Notes: generated by a model not told the origin, from the letters alone. A stretch of 64,000 nt of DNA from Adineta steineri (GCA_905250115.1 CAJNOI010000034.1:325390-389389), one strand, 5' to 3'. Positions 1 to 12,914 are shown, counted from the first letter of the stretch. Numbers and translations are program-made.

Positions 1-477
1 ATTATTATTGAGGATCTCTATGCAGCCGACTTTTGTCATTTTCACAGACAGGGGTATCTGCACTCCTTCCGTCTAACATATTGACTAGCGATGTATTCAG
101 TACGCTACGAATGTTACGAGTTTATAATGAAATAGAATATAATCTAAACGTCCATCTGTTTTCTATTGGTATACTGAAAAGTTTTCATGTTTCTTATAAT
201 AGATAGATGATAAACATTTAAAGCACACATAGAAAACGAGAATTAAACTATGTATTAATACGTCTCTTCTATTAACAGTTCAGCCTATTACAAACAATTA
301 TGATATCTAATTTCTTTCTGTTACAAATCTTGATAGATACGAGAAATAGTTTCTTCTACATCTCATAGTAGAACAATTTGAACGTATTGTACATTCAATT
401 CTTGAATGAATGTACTAAAACTGTTTATAGTAATTAGAATTTTCATTTATATATCTTTTTTGTATTTAATAAATTAG
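1..477. other. Upstream or intronic DNA before the TIR-SAM gene
   Basis: AT-rich, with stops in all frames and no readable coding exon. The TIR-SAM gene needs an upstream exon for the first beta strand of its TIR fold. I could not find one here, so it lies outside the window or this stretch is a long intron. Confidence 0.4.
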
Positions 478-1713
478 TCATTACATTATAATGTATGGCT
501 CGATGTTGATAATATCAATGGTGGTGTTTTGGAATCAATGGCTCAAGCAGTGGAAAATTCATCTATAGTATTAATTTGTATGAATGAACAATATAAACAA
601 AGTTATTACTGTCGACTTGGTTAGTTTTATATTTATATTCTATATAGAAATACTGTTTTTGACAGGAGTTACAGAACTTTGAATTGTTAATTACTAGAAT
701 ACTAAAATGTATCAATCTATTACAGATTGTTTTTCATATAAATTAAAAATGAATAATTCTAGACGATATCATTCATACTAAAAGTTCATCGAAATAATAG
801 AAAATAATTTGTTTGTTTTTTTTAGAAGCAGGTATGATCTGAAAAATTTATCGAAAAAAAGTTTTCTATCTATTATTTCAAACAGAATATGCAACGGAAT
901 TGAGAAAACCATGTATTCCATGTTTAATGCAACCACGATTTCGTCCCTATGGATGGGTAAAACTTTTAAAACCATAAAACTAGTTTTTTTTCTAAGTTTT
1001 CTATTATTATTATTATTTTAGCTTGGAATAATTAAAGGAGCAAAAATTCATGTTGATTTTGCAACATCACCGTAAGTTATCTATATCGGTTATCTTCTTT
1101 TTCTTTCCTATAGAAACATAAAAAAAATATTTAATTTAGTTTCGAAGAAGCATTTGCATTATTAATTCGTGAAATAGAAACCATACGAAGAGATATAATG
1201 ATGAAAAATAATAATAATACTCAAGATAAAACTCCTCCACCTCTTTATCATCAACCTAGTATTGGATATAGTCCTATCTATAATAGTAATACTATTGATG
1301 GTAAATAATTTATTTTAAATGTAAGATTAAGTTTATATTGATCTTTTTGTTTTTTTTACAAAGGGAATTCATTAGAATTTAAAAATAAACAACGAAATGT
1401 AAATATAAATAATCCTATTCTTGATTGGAATGTAAATCTTGTTCAACAATGGTTAGTACGTATAGGATTATCACAGTATGTATATTGAATAAATTTCGAG
1501 CAGATAATATATATATATTCTCTTTTTTGTTTCAGTCTAGAAAATGTTTTTACGAATATTGATGGAAAATTATTATGTAAATTATATCAAATGAAACAAT
1601 TAGCTGCCGATTCATATTATAGTTTTCTTGCAAAACATTTTGATCGTCTAGAAATAATACACATGAGTGATACATTGAAGTTCGATTATGAACTTGAATG
1701 TCTTTTTCAATAA
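478..1713 (+). CDS. TIR-SAM domain protein, 5' end missing
   Basis: Six exons joined by short GT-AG introns: 478-619, 886-956, 1022-1071, 1140-1300, 1364-1475 and 1536-1713. The first four give a TIR core: YNVWLDVDNINGG, then MAQAVENSSIVLICMNEQYK, then RKPCIPCLMQPRF and GWLGIIKGAKIHVDF. This order matches the TIR fold (beta B, the helix with SSIVLICMS, the CR motif, GWLG). After a low-complexity Asn/Pro linker, the last two exons give a SAM-like region with W..NLVQQWLVRIGL and NIDGKLLCKLYQMKQL. TIR domains mediate homotypic assembly or NAD hydrolysis; the SAM domain would drive oligomerisation. The order TIR then SAM is the reverse of SARM1. The segment around the CRL-EYATEL junction is two residues shorter than usual for the family, so that splice site (885/886) is uncertain. 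The first TIR strand is missing. Confidence 0.7.
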
Positions 1714-2211
1714 CACAACAACGAATTAAATCATCTATTTTTATACTACGTTTAACTTCTTTTTTCTCTATTATGCATATTAATTATGCTTCTCTTTTTT
1801 TTTGTAAAAATAAGTTAATACTTATAAATGTTTAAATAAAATTAAATCAATGATGACTTTGATAATGTATGATACATTTAAGAAAAAACAATTCTTATCT
1901 GTCTACTGTGATATACGTGGGTGTAACATGCATCTCCCACCCACACCCACAACCACCCTTATTGAGTTTTAAGACTCAATGCTTTATTTTTCTTCTATGA
2001 GCATATCATAGCGACATCCTTTTTACCTATGTACAGTTTAAGATCACCTACTAACCAATCGGTAGTTATGTCATTTATTTCTGTGACCGGTGAAACAGTT
2101 ACTCATCTGTTCTTTTTTTTTTATGAAGGGCGACTTCAGTTCCGCCTCTTTTTATTTCTACACTCGAGCAGCAATATACATGCTAGATATGAATTACACA
2201 TAATAATATCA
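1714..2211. other. Convergent intergenic spacer with one telomere-type hairpin
   Basis: Lies between the 3' ends of the TIR-SAM gene (+) and the FOG-like gene (-). It holds the hairpin at 1916-1958 and otherwise only AT-rich DNA and poly-T tracts. Confidence 0.5.
1916..1958. repeat. Telomere-type hairpin (CGTGGGTGT ... CCCACCCACACCCAC)
   Basis: A short TGGG arm, a 10-12 nt spacer and a CCCACACCCAC arm form an imperfect foldback. It is the first of about twenty such elements in the window. Confidence 0.65.
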
Positions 2212-3895
2212 CTATGTTAAGTATTTGTTTTTCGTCGTTTTCGATAGAAATAAACTAAGGACGAATTGATAACTTTTATTATTGTTGNNNNNNNNNNNNN
2301 NNNNNNNNNNNNNNNNNNNNNNNNNNNNNNNNNNNNNNNNNNNNNNNNNNNNNNNNNNNNNNNNNNNNNNNNNNNNNNNNNNNNNNNTTTCTTTTGGTTT
2401 ACTTAAATCTAAAGGTTTATTATCTTGATTAGAAGATTTAATTTGTGTAGGAACAACAGGTATAGGTACATAAATAAAATTTCCAACTTGAACTGGACAA
2501 TCAAATGGTATTGTTTGATTTTTTAATTTACAACAAGATGAATTTGTTGTACAATGAGATAATTTATCTTGAATAAGATTATTAACTTTAGAAAATGAAA
2601 TATCATCACATTTATGACAATAAGTATTATGCGATAATAAAGATAAACGTTTTGTAGGTGTTGATAATGAATCACTGTTATCAGGAGATTTACGTTTCAT
2701 AGATTTCGCTTCAAAAGTAATCGATGAATCTATAAAATACAGACATTGACATTATTTTATGGCAATTAATGACCTTTATTTTATATAAAGATTAGATATA
2801 TTTTCTTTTTATCTATAAAATATATTTACCTGCTGAATGACTTTTTGTTGTTTCTTGTTTCATACAATAATGTTGACGATGTGCATCTAATGTATTTCGA
2901 TTACTAAATCGTATATTACACGTATCACAAGTATAAACAAGAGCTACAAAAATAATAAATAAAATATTCGTGATGCACATACATCGAAATAAAAATTTAC
3001 GAGAATGTTTTTTTGATGATATTTCTAAAGGTTCATCTTTTATTTCAATATCTTTATTCATATTTAATTTTGGAAGTATAATTCTATTCGTACAAAGATA
3101 TGTCCCAATTGAAATAGATTTTGTTACAATTGCAAATAATTGATTATCTATTAATTATTAAAGAAATATTTATAAGAAAAAGTAAATAAATAATTGATTC
3201 TACCTTGATATATAATATTTAAATTTTCCGAAGTATTAATATTATTTATTACTGAACAATGAACAAACCAATTATGTTTAATATCGAGCAACTGAAAACA
3301 TTCTATTTTATCATCAATCTATTATAAAAATGAAAAGAAAAAAAAACAAATTTTAACATTTTATCTTTTTTTACTCAGATATTCCAAAAGATAAGAATAG
3401 TCCAATATACATTTTCTTTATCTTCTCCCTCTCTCTCTCTCGTTTTACATTTTGTTACTGCCATCCTATCATCTCATGACACGTAGATAGAAAAAACGAG
3501 ATAACCATGCATGCACGCACACAACTATTCAATTGAAATGAACGATAAGAAAGAACTGAATATTTCTTATCGATCATTCTGTCAAACTTTACTACCGAGA
3601 TTAAAGACATACATGTATAGTAGCAGGAAAAGGACCAAAACGATGATCTTTGTTAAGATTTGTTCGAGTAATTATAAAATTTGTCTAAAAAAATTACAAG
3701 AAAATATAATGAAATAGTGTTTTTTTTGTTGTTGTTTTCTAAAACTTACTTCTTCATCATATAGAAGTTCATCAGGCAAAACAAATAATATTTCATTGCC
3801 TTTATACGGGAAAAGAAGCGGAATGACACGAGAAAATTTTAACTTATTTCTTTACCTTTGAATGATTTTGGACGTAGTTGTTTACGACGAGACAT
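2212..3895 (-). CDS. ZFPM: FOG/ZFPM (u-shaped) family zinc-finger co-repressor, interrupted by a 100-N gap
   Basis: Exons on the minus strand: 3895-3856, 3799-3750, 3318-3204, 3147-3001, 2943-2830 and 2725 downward. All junctions are GT-AG and keep phase. The protein starts MSRRKQLRPKSFK, matching the N-terminal FOG repression motif (MSRRKQ...) that binds NuRD in FOG, SALL and BCL11 proteins. Residues about 14-115 (NEILFVLPDELLYDEE, HNWFVHCSVIN, AIVTKSISIGTYL) read as the FOG PR-like domain. A C2HC finger follows at residues 123-144 (C123, C126, H139, C144). A second finger-like unit (C193, C196, C215) has Asp at the His position. PLDLS at 261-265 is a CtBP-binding motif. Such proteins partner GATA factors. 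Only two fingers are seen, fewer than vertebrate FOG. The N run at 2288-2387 hides part of the C-terminus, and the stop at 2212 assumes the run length is correct. Confidence 0.82.
2288..2387. other. Assembly gap (100 N)
   Basis: A round-number run of 100 N inside the last exon of the FOG-like gene, probably a placeholder. The reading frame across it is unverified. Confidence 0.95.
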
Positions 3896-5732
3896 GATCA
3901 TTAATGTATTTATATCTGTAGAAGAGAAAAGCAAATGTGATTTAATCGTTGATAATCTTTTTTTAATAGATAAGCATCAATTGACCATTCCGAAAAAATA
4001 TATTGAAAACAAATAATCAATGCTCAGTTTATCAAAAGCACACATAGAATCTTTTAATCTCTCACGTTCCGTTTCGTTTCACTTTTGCTCTCCGTTTTTC
4101 TCCCTCTCTCTCTCTCTCTTTATTTCGTTTTTAGATAATATTTAGATGCGCTTTCATAAGTATGTGTGTGGGGGCGAGAACATAAAGATATACAGTGTAT
4201 ATGAGATTGGGCACTGATAAGAAACCCAACTGAATAAGCAAGATACGAGTAAACGATTCACTTGATTTTTTCTCTTTTCAACATAATATCTCATTAGTAG
4301 TATGTTTAGATTTATAATATTGATTTTGTTTTTGCTTTTAGTGACGAGTACTAATGATAATGATGTTGATTGCAAACGAACATATATAGAAAAGCAATCA
4401 ATGTTTTATATTGAAAAGTTTTTTTCCTATGAAATAGTGCATGATTCTTCTTACATCAGTAAGATAAGCGAGTCTGTGATTGAAGTCAGTATATATATAT
4501 ATATATATATCGAGAAGACGAAATAGAATGAGAGAGAGAGAAAGCAGGTTAACATCATTGTGCCGATGTTTTTTGCCATTCACTTATATACGATGAAGAG
4601 ATAAGCCGCTGCACATATCCATAAAAAAAACGTTTTCTCTCTCTCTCTCTCTCTTTACTTCATTCTTTGGCCATTACCGACAACACTGCGAAATTGCAAC
4701 GTTGTCGTTTCTTTATCTTATCGGTGCATCGATCATCATACGAGCAAGAAAAGAATCGAACTTACCTAAATGAAGTCTATCTTTTACTTGAAAAATATAT
4801 ATATTTATATGCATATATATATCGTGTCAAACTTACACTTCTGCTGATGTTAGTTTGAATGATAAAGTAACTATTAAGAGATCAACAATATCTTTTGAAT
4901 TATATTCTTAAAATTAATTTTTTTATTTATCAGAATATATAATCAAACTTATCCTTGAATATTTTGATAAATGTACAAATGTTCTATCATACTTGAAAAA
5001 AACAACATTTAAATTGATAATTATTGCATAAAACTATAGTCTGTACTTGTGGAAAATCAAATTTTCGTGTAATAGTGGTTAAAGTAAACAAAGCATACAA
5101 ATATATGGATAAATTTATTTAACAAGGCTAATTATTAAATCTAAGAGATAAAACAAGCTTCTCTGAGATAATAAGAATATAATGTATGAAAAATTTTAAC
5201 GAAGACAATTATACATCACATTTCCTAGTTTTCTAATGCTTGTCAAAATATTCAAAAGATATTGTTGATTCCTTGGTAGTTAATACTATTTTAACATTCA
5301 AACTAACCCCGGCAAAGAATGTAAGTTCGACATGACATATATATGTATGTATGTATGTGCACTCTTTTCATAACAGATGTATTACTTTTAATTAGAGAAG
5401 CACAATGTGTGTATATGTTACATTCCAGTTTAAAAAAAAATAAAACTACCATCTTTCAACTCTTATCAGTTAGTAATCGAAGAGCAAAATAGACAGCGGC
5501 AACATCAGTATTAGTAATGTTCGAGAATACAGATGGTTACAATACAAAGATATGAATATATCATCTTTGAAATATAATTTTCTCAGTTTAACTTTATACT
5601 TTTTTTTATTATTCAATAAATACAATGCACAGCATCTTTAGCGTATTAAACAAGAAGAAGAAGAAGAAAAAGAAGAAAAAGAAAAAAAAACGAGTAAAAA
5701 TACATATATATGTAAAACATGCACAAATCATA
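3896..5732. other. Intergenic region with CT/GA microsatellites
   Basis: Upstream of the FOG-like gene. It contains CT-rich runs near 4100-4120 and 4637-4655, TA runs near 4487-4511, and a GTAT-type run near 5340-5357. No ORF here has coding character. Confidence 0.5.
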
Positions 5733-7288
5733 TTAAGCATTCATAAAGCTTACATTTTTTCTTGAAACAGAGTCTCTCGATGAGGATCGTTTTAAAATAG
5801 ATTTGAGCGTTGGATTTGAATTATTATTTGTTGGCCGACGATGTTCATCACTATTAAATCCATCCTCTTTTCCATTATTTTGTTGAATTTGATTCTCTTG
5901 ATCACTGCTAGTTGTAAGTGTAACTGGAATTTCCATACGAAATTCATTTTTATAATTTCCATTATTCATATTATTATTAATATTATTAGTGGCAGATGTC
6001 GATTGAAAAGAAGGTTCAGATGTCATTAGTAATGGATGAGAAGATGCTTGAAGTTCATGTAGAACAGGTATACGAAAAATATTATTTCGTGATGTTGTAC
6101 GAGAAGAAGATGGAATTGGTGGTAGTTTCATTGCCGCTGATATTTGACTATCAAGTGATACGCTCTGATTATTTTTTAAATTTATAATAACACGACGCGA
6201 TAATGGTGGTGATCGAGTACCATTATTATTAGTATTATTATTTCCAGATATTAAATTATTACGTTGTTGTTGTTGTTGTGCTATATTTTGTATAGCTTCA
6301 CGAGCCATAGCTTCAGCTCGACGTAAAGGAAATGTATTTGAAGATGTCATATTAAAATCCGATGATGATTGTTGAGGGTTATTTATTGTTACTAATGTTG
6401 TTGGTGATGACGATGACGATGCGTCTCCCATATCAGTTCTTCGACGTTGAAGTGTATGTGGTATGGGTGATGATCGAAGAACAGCACTTGATATACGAGA
6501 ATTATTTGCAGGAGTTGAAGCAGTACTTTGTGTTTGTGGAAAACGAATAGGAATTTGTCGAATAGGTGATATTAATACTTTTTGATTTATTGTATCATCA
6601 TCAGTACTTGATGATGTTCCTGTTGTTATTATTGGTATTGAAAGACTTAAACGACGTGTAGCAGAAGGTAAACGAGATATATTTGATGTTGATGTTGTTA
6701 TAATTGGTTCTTCATTTATATTATTAAAATGATGTTGAAAATATCTTGAACTTGGTCGTAAAAAATCTTTTTGAATACAAAAAAAAAACATTTTATTTTT
6801 ATTTTTTTTTGATTTAACGAAAACTTACGAGTGAAATGTGGATTCAGATTATTAGCTTCATTCTTATCTGCAATAGATGGTAATGCACCTGTCTCACTAA
6901 CATACGTAATTGGTACAGATCGACTAAGATTACTTGTTATAATAGTCGTACCATCCTCTCTTGTTACTGGTATCTGAATAAATTCGCGCATAGTTGGTGT
7001 TATTGATCGATTATTTGTCATAAACGGAATGAATGTTGATTTAAAAGACCCATAAGAATTATTATCATTGCTCGTCGTCGTCGCTGTCATTGTAGGCTGT
7101 ATCGTATGTCCACCAGTATTATTTTCTATTAAATATGAATCTGAAGTATTTGCAACACTATTTGGAACTGCTCGTGAATAATGATAACGTGGCATTAACT
7201 GTTGTGTTGGGACTGATTCGGGTTTTGGTTGATTTGATATATTCGTCGTATTAGAATGAATAGGACGATGTATAATGTGGTAAAGCAT
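5733..7288 (-). CDS. Low-complexity protein with C-terminal SILK and RVxF-like PP1 docking motifs
   Basis: Two exons, 7288-6829 and 6766-5733, joined by a 62-bp GT-AG intron that keeps frame. The protein is about 497 residues, rich in Ser, Thr, Asn, Gln and Arg, and shows no recognisable globular domain. Its C-terminus reads LKSILKRSSSRDSVSRKNVSF: a SILK motif about a dozen residues before KNVSF. This is the spacing and order of tandem docking motifs in protein phosphatase 1 regulators, so a PP1-targeting role is plausible. That is inference from two short motifs. The disordered Ser/Arg-rich body suits a phospho-regulated scaffold. The start is the first ATG in the upstream exon; a further 5' exon is possible. 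The family is not recognised. Confidence 0.6.
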
Positions 7289-10257
7289 CGAAGAAGAAGA
7301 ATACGACGACGACGAGCATCACAGGTGTCAATGATGATCTCTGAAATCCTATATAATATATATTTATGTTTTTTTAACACTTGTGCTTACAAATACGATC
7401 GAGTCACTAGTAATAGTAGAAGGACAAAAAAAATAACGAAAATTTCATTCCAGTATAGAAGCTTTAGAAAGTTTTTCAATCAGATTTTTTTTTCTGTTCT
7501 TTTAAATATTATACGACGAGGAAAACACACCTGAAGAGATGTAAAAGAAGTGAAAAAAAAGAAATATATAATAACCTTTTCCTTAAGCTCTTAACAAATT
7601 CATGTTTCATTTTCGACACATTCGTACTTCTTTCTATTTTTTTTTTCATTTTATTTACTTATTCTCAACTACAAAACACTTGATCACGACAACCAAGAAG
7701 AATTACTCGATAGAAATTTAATAAGAAATAAAAAAGAAAAGAAAGAAACTAATACTTATTTATAAGTATAATTATGCATAGATCGCCTTCACCTAAACAT
7801 TTATAGAAAGAAAAAAGTATATTTATTTTATAGAGTTCGATAGAATGAAGTAAATTATTGTCGTCATCATTATCATCACCCACAAGTATTATTACTAACA
7901 TCATGATATTACGAATAATACAGAGTAGTATTAAATAAAGTGCAGACAGGATTTGATGATGTACGAAAGAAGAAGAAGAAGATGAAGAAAAAAAAAGAAG
8001 GCTCGTACATAAACAAAACAACACATATAGAAAATGAGTGGGAGAGTCTGTCTCTTTGATTATGCTATCGTTGTCTATGTATGAAGAAGAAGACCTTCTG
8101 TTTCTGATTGGCTCTGCTCATACGACAATTGGCGATGAAAATTGTCAAGGAAAAAGACAAAAAAAAAAAAGAAAAGAAAAAGAAGAGTTGTTACTTATTA
8201 TGTTAATGTACCAAAGTAGTATATAGAGAAGAAGAAAAAAAACTAGATCTGCTGCGGGCATACGATCAAGGATATACAGACGCGCTAATACTCGTCTTAG
8301 TATATACACATGGCTACAAAAACATTCATATTGGCACAATACACCAGAACATAGAAGAAGAAAAAGAAGAAGAAAAAAAGTATTTTCCCTATATTCCGTT
8401 TATATGTATAGACATACATATATATAAATTATCACCTGTCAAAGAAAGCGTCTTTACTAAATATGAGAAATGATTTGCGTATCTTATATTCTAGACTTCT
8501 TATCCAGTATATATTGTCTTATTCATCAATTAAATTATTTTTCGGTATTTGAATAACGTTATTATAGAAAGATATGCTTATTTTTATATATTTATTGTGT
8601 TTATAAATGACACGCATAGCAGAGAAAATTAATGTCCTTGTAATTGAACATCTGTTGATTGCATACATTACTTAGAAGATAAATCTTCAAGATATATGTG
8701 TATAAAAAAAAAGAAAAATAGTTTCACAAAAAACAACAACAATAATAACAGGAGAATAATAATAATAACGATATGTTTTACCTTCAATATTAATAAACGA
8801 GATTGATCATGCAAAAATCCCACGTAGAAAAGTTTGCTTATCTAACCTTGGTATACATGTCAAATATATTCGTATATAATTATTAATTTGCTCATGAAGA
8901 AATAATGTCATGAAAATGAAATGACATACAAAAGGTATTTGATTAATGCACATAAATATATTTCTATGTATATTAAGATTCACACCAATGTTTTTATTTA
9001 AGAAAAATATTTTTCTATTTTACTCGGAATATTAACAAGATATTTTTCAAGCGTAAAAAATGTTTTTATAATTCGAAATTTCCTTTCGTTGTTATTTTGT
9101 TGATATAAGTTCAAGATTTTCTCTTTAAATCTGTTTTTTGTTTATTATTAGATTGATAATGTAAATTTAATATTGTAATTAGTACATCCAATACTATCAA
9201 TTAATATACTAGATATTATAAACATGAAGAAAAAATGAAAGTTACTCATTAAATAAAAGAGAAAATTGTCAATCATATATGGCATTTTTTATTTAAGTAT
9301 GAATCTATGACATTGGTCTTGTCATCACTGTACAAATAATAGAAAAGTTGTTAATGCTATAGTACAGATAATCCAAGGAGAAAAGAGATTTTCAAAAGAA
9401 AATGGCTATGTATACATGCAAGTAAATATAACGAACTACCTGTGTATACTCATGCATATCTAGCCAATCGGCTATATCCACTCAACTGGATAGAATCCAT
9501 TAATTAGTAAGTATTACATGTGTTTCATTCTTATCATAAGTGCATAAAAATATAGAAACAACTAGTCTAGAAGCATTTCTCTTTTCGACTTCCAAAGACT
9601 ATGTACTGATACTTTTATAGATAATATTAAATCAAATAAACATATTCTATCTTTATTATTTTATGATCACAAATCTTTACATATACGACTTTGGATGATA
9701 AGTGTAACAATGATAAATACAAGTCTACAGAATATCTGATATTCATTTTTTTCACAGTCGAAAAGAGAAATTAGTTGTTGTTGTTCAGTGTTTATGTGTA
9801 CTTGTAATAGATAAATTAAAAATAAGATAAAATACATGTAAGACCATAAAATACCGTCATATTTGCTAATTAATGGATTATATACTCAGTTAAGTGTGTA
9901 TAGCCGACTGACTAGGTGTTTGCAGGTAGTTAACAATGTATTGTTGTATGTATAATATAATCGGTTGACAAAGTACACTTGAGTATAAATTAAAAAAATC
10001 AACTACACGTACTTATATACATATAGACACTTCTATAGTTTATACGCGTTGACTTTATATGATGCTCAAAGATAAAAACATTTGTAATATGTATAAGACA
10101 CTTCCTTATTTTTCTTCATTAAGATTTATTAGATTAACTAATTTTTATCATTAAAAAGAAATTTGATAAGAACTTTGTGGGATATAATAAATCAAATATA
10201 TTTCTGAGAGACTAAATTAATAGAAAACGTTTTTATCGAAACATAATAAATCTTCGA
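7289..10257. other. Long AT-rich intergenic region, nothing coding seen
   Basis: Contains GAA-type purine runs (for example 7970-8000 and 8350-8380), TA stretches and many stops in all frames. No tRNA-like fold, hairpin element or exon-like stretch was recognised. Confidence 0.45.
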
Positions 10258-11799
10258 ATGTGGTCATCAATGAATTCAGATGAAAATTATCTTAGTGAAG
10301 GTCCAACAAAAGAACAAAGAATACTTCTTTCGAAAACGAATCGAAATGATGAAAAACATTTGAGAAAAGATTCACGTGGAATTGAATATATTTTTTCATA
10401 TATTGATCGACATCATCCACATCGAAAAAAAAGAATCTATCGTTTAACTTGGCGAACATTTATTGATTCAGTTATTCGAAGTATTTGGTCAAGTTATGTT
10501 TGCAAATAATTCATTATCAGGTCTTATAATAACAAATGGATTATTTACTGGAAATTGACAATTAGCATTCTATGGACTTCTTGGAACATTTATATCAACA
10601 TTAACAACACATATTTCTTGTACAAAAACTTGAAATATTTCCATATACATTTAGTTTTCAAATATTAACATGAATATGGTTACTTGCTTCTTTAAAATAT
10701 CGTTATTTTTATCTTAATAGACAAATTTTTATCTCTATCATTATTAACAACATTAACTATAAAACCAAATTTATTGAATATATCATGTATCTGTTCTTGA
10801 ATTTTATCATTTTTTGCTTTATTTGGTGCTGTAACAAGTCAATTAAGTGCAGCTTATCTTTTTGGTTTATCTCCTCAATCAATTCATTCTGGATTATGGG
10901 GTTTTAATTACAACTCAGTACTAACAAGTCAAGCATTAGGTCGAATGTTTTTTGTATTACATGGTTATAAAATTTGGATATTAACATTATATGGTTCATT
11001 AATGACATTAATTGTTCAAACTTGTATATCATCATTCTTAAATCCAGTTGGTATGCCAGCATTAACATTTCCCATTTCTATTAATAGGTTGGATATTTTG
11101 TTTATTAAATGGTTCAAAAAAAATTATACCGGTTAAAATAGTATCAAATTTAAATGGATTTATTTATGAAGGAAGTCCTGATGCTATTCAATGTTTAATT
11201 TCATGTGGATTAAATTCAAATAATAGTGATTATGATGGAAAAAATGCTTTACATTTAGCAATAATAACAAATCATTATGGTATTGTTAGTTTTCTAATAG
11301 AAAATAGTCAAGTTCGGTTTGATTTATTTGATCATTCTAATCAAACACTTATAGATTATGTTATGAATTTCTCTAATTCTAATAAAAAAAATTATTTAAT
11401 TGATAAAATTCAAAATAAATATAATTCATCGAATATTTCATCAGATATATTAAAACCAACATATACAAGACAAAAAAGTTATTTGAAAGAAAATTTAAAT
11501 CCAATAAATCTTGATGAAATTTTATTTCCTTCACTTTTCTGAATAATTTTAGTACAAAATGATACAAATAAACTAAAAAATTTTCTCATTTAAATATTTT
11601 AAATTGTGTTGATTATGATTATCGTTCAATGTTACATGTTGCTGCCACTTGAAATTTAGAAATAATTAAATTTTTATCGAAAATATCTTCGGAAGATCAT
11701 TTTCAACAAATTCTTTTACGACATGATCGATGGGGATTTTATGGAATTGATGAAGCGAGAAAAAATTATTTTTATAATATTGTAAATGAATTACAATAA
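10258..11799 (+). pseudogene. Decayed urea transporter (SLC14-like) with C-terminal ankyrin repeats
   Basis: Reading across frames recovers a urea-transporter body: SGLIITNGLFTGN, QLAFYGLLGTFISTLTTH, SLLTTLTIKPNLLN, ALFGAVTSQLSAAYLFGL, SGLWGFNYNSVLTSQALG and PVGMPALTFP. These match the repeated UT fold, including the GLWGFN and PALTFP signatures. The 3' part gives ankyrin-like segments (SPDAIQCLISCGLNSN, DYDGKNALHLAI, DYDYRSMLHVAA). At least five frameshifts are needed, near 10495, 10628, 10735, 11085 and 11590. In the corrected frame the stops are TGA at 10556, 10671, 10798, 11540 and 11650. The N-terminal 83 residues are open. A transporter-ankyrin fusion is the likely ancestral architecture. 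With this many breaks it cannot make a full protein. Confidence 0.75.
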
Positions 11800-12240
11800 A
11801 TTTATTTTAAAGAAAACGATTTTTACTTAAATTTTGAAAATATCTAATAAACACGAATTTCTTCATTTGACAATACTGTAATAAATTGCAAATTAAGTTG
11901 ATTTATGTGCAAATAGTGCGCTAGAGAAAAAAATTGTAAGAATGTTATTATTGATTGTTTCATATACCAATTATAATATTGCATGTATGAGTGATATTCG
12001 ATTGATTTTGACATTGTCATTGAACAAAATCATTGATGCTATTCAAAATAACTTATGCTTCATGTAACATAATCAATTAGATCAATGTAACCGAACGTAA
12101 ACGCTTTGAATCCAAAGTAAATTTCAACTAAGGTATCTGCTCATACAAGTCTTTTTTTATATACTCAATTAAACACTATTTTTGATTTATTTAATATTTA
12201 TTTGTTGTTCTTTTTTTATATAAACCTTTATCGTACTCTC
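11800..12240. other. Spacer between two decayed coding regions
   Basis: AT-rich DNA with no ORF or repeat recognised. Confidence 0.4.
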
Positions 12241-12245
12241 AATAA

Positions 12246-12914
12246 TCATATGATTATTATTCTTTTATTTATTTGTCGTCTATTTGTAGTAATAGATATT
12301 TTTCCAGGAAATCTTTTTTATTATTGATTTGATACTGCATAGTATAATATGCACATTTTTGCTTTGATTAGATCTTTTATTGACATTGCATTCTATTTAA
12401 CACAAGTGATATTATTGGTATGGATAACTAATTATAGAAAGACATATATTTTATGATTGATTAGTATCAGCAAAACAAGAAACGTTTCTTTATTCATTAT
12501 CTTCATCTGATAGTAATGCTTACTTATTATTTTATTTAGTATTATTTTCTACTTTTTGGTTCATTTGTCGAAAGCACTGATAATTATTCAATAAAGAGAT
12601 GTATTAGCTCGTTTCGTATGATAACAAATTCATTTTTTCTAAGATGTAATATTATATGTCATCAATTTATTCCAACTGTTATTATTATTGCATTTACTGT
12701 TGACCTTCTTGTATGTATTATTTTACAGAAAGAAATTGTTTGCATCGATCAGTCAACTAGTATCAGCAGGAAGGATGATAATTCAATTGTTACTAATTCA
12801 ACAGTTTATCTTGTAGTTAATATTCCATGGTCATGTATTTATCTTGTTCATTATTTTAGGTTATTAAAGAACATGGGAACATGGATATCGATCATGTGTA
12901 ACTTTTTTCGCTAA
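12246..12914 (+). pseudogene. Probable decayed multi-pass membrane protein, family not recognised
   Basis: Hydrophobic segments appear in several frames, separated by stops and frame changes: MIIILLFICRLFVVIDIFPG, ALIRSFIDIAFYLTQVILLV and an open C-terminal stretch from 12618 to 12914 with two predicted membrane segments (IPTVIIIAFTVDLLVCIIL and IPWSCIYLVHYF). Several stops (TGA, TAG) sit where Trp would suit, as in the upstream urea-transporter pseudogene. It may be a receptor or transporter relic; I cannot name a family. Confidence 0.35.

Noticed and set aside
778..1021. Overlapping ORFs on both strands at 778-1021
   Set aside because: They run across the intron and exon of the TIR-SAM gene in wrong frames; the spliced reading explains the sequence better.
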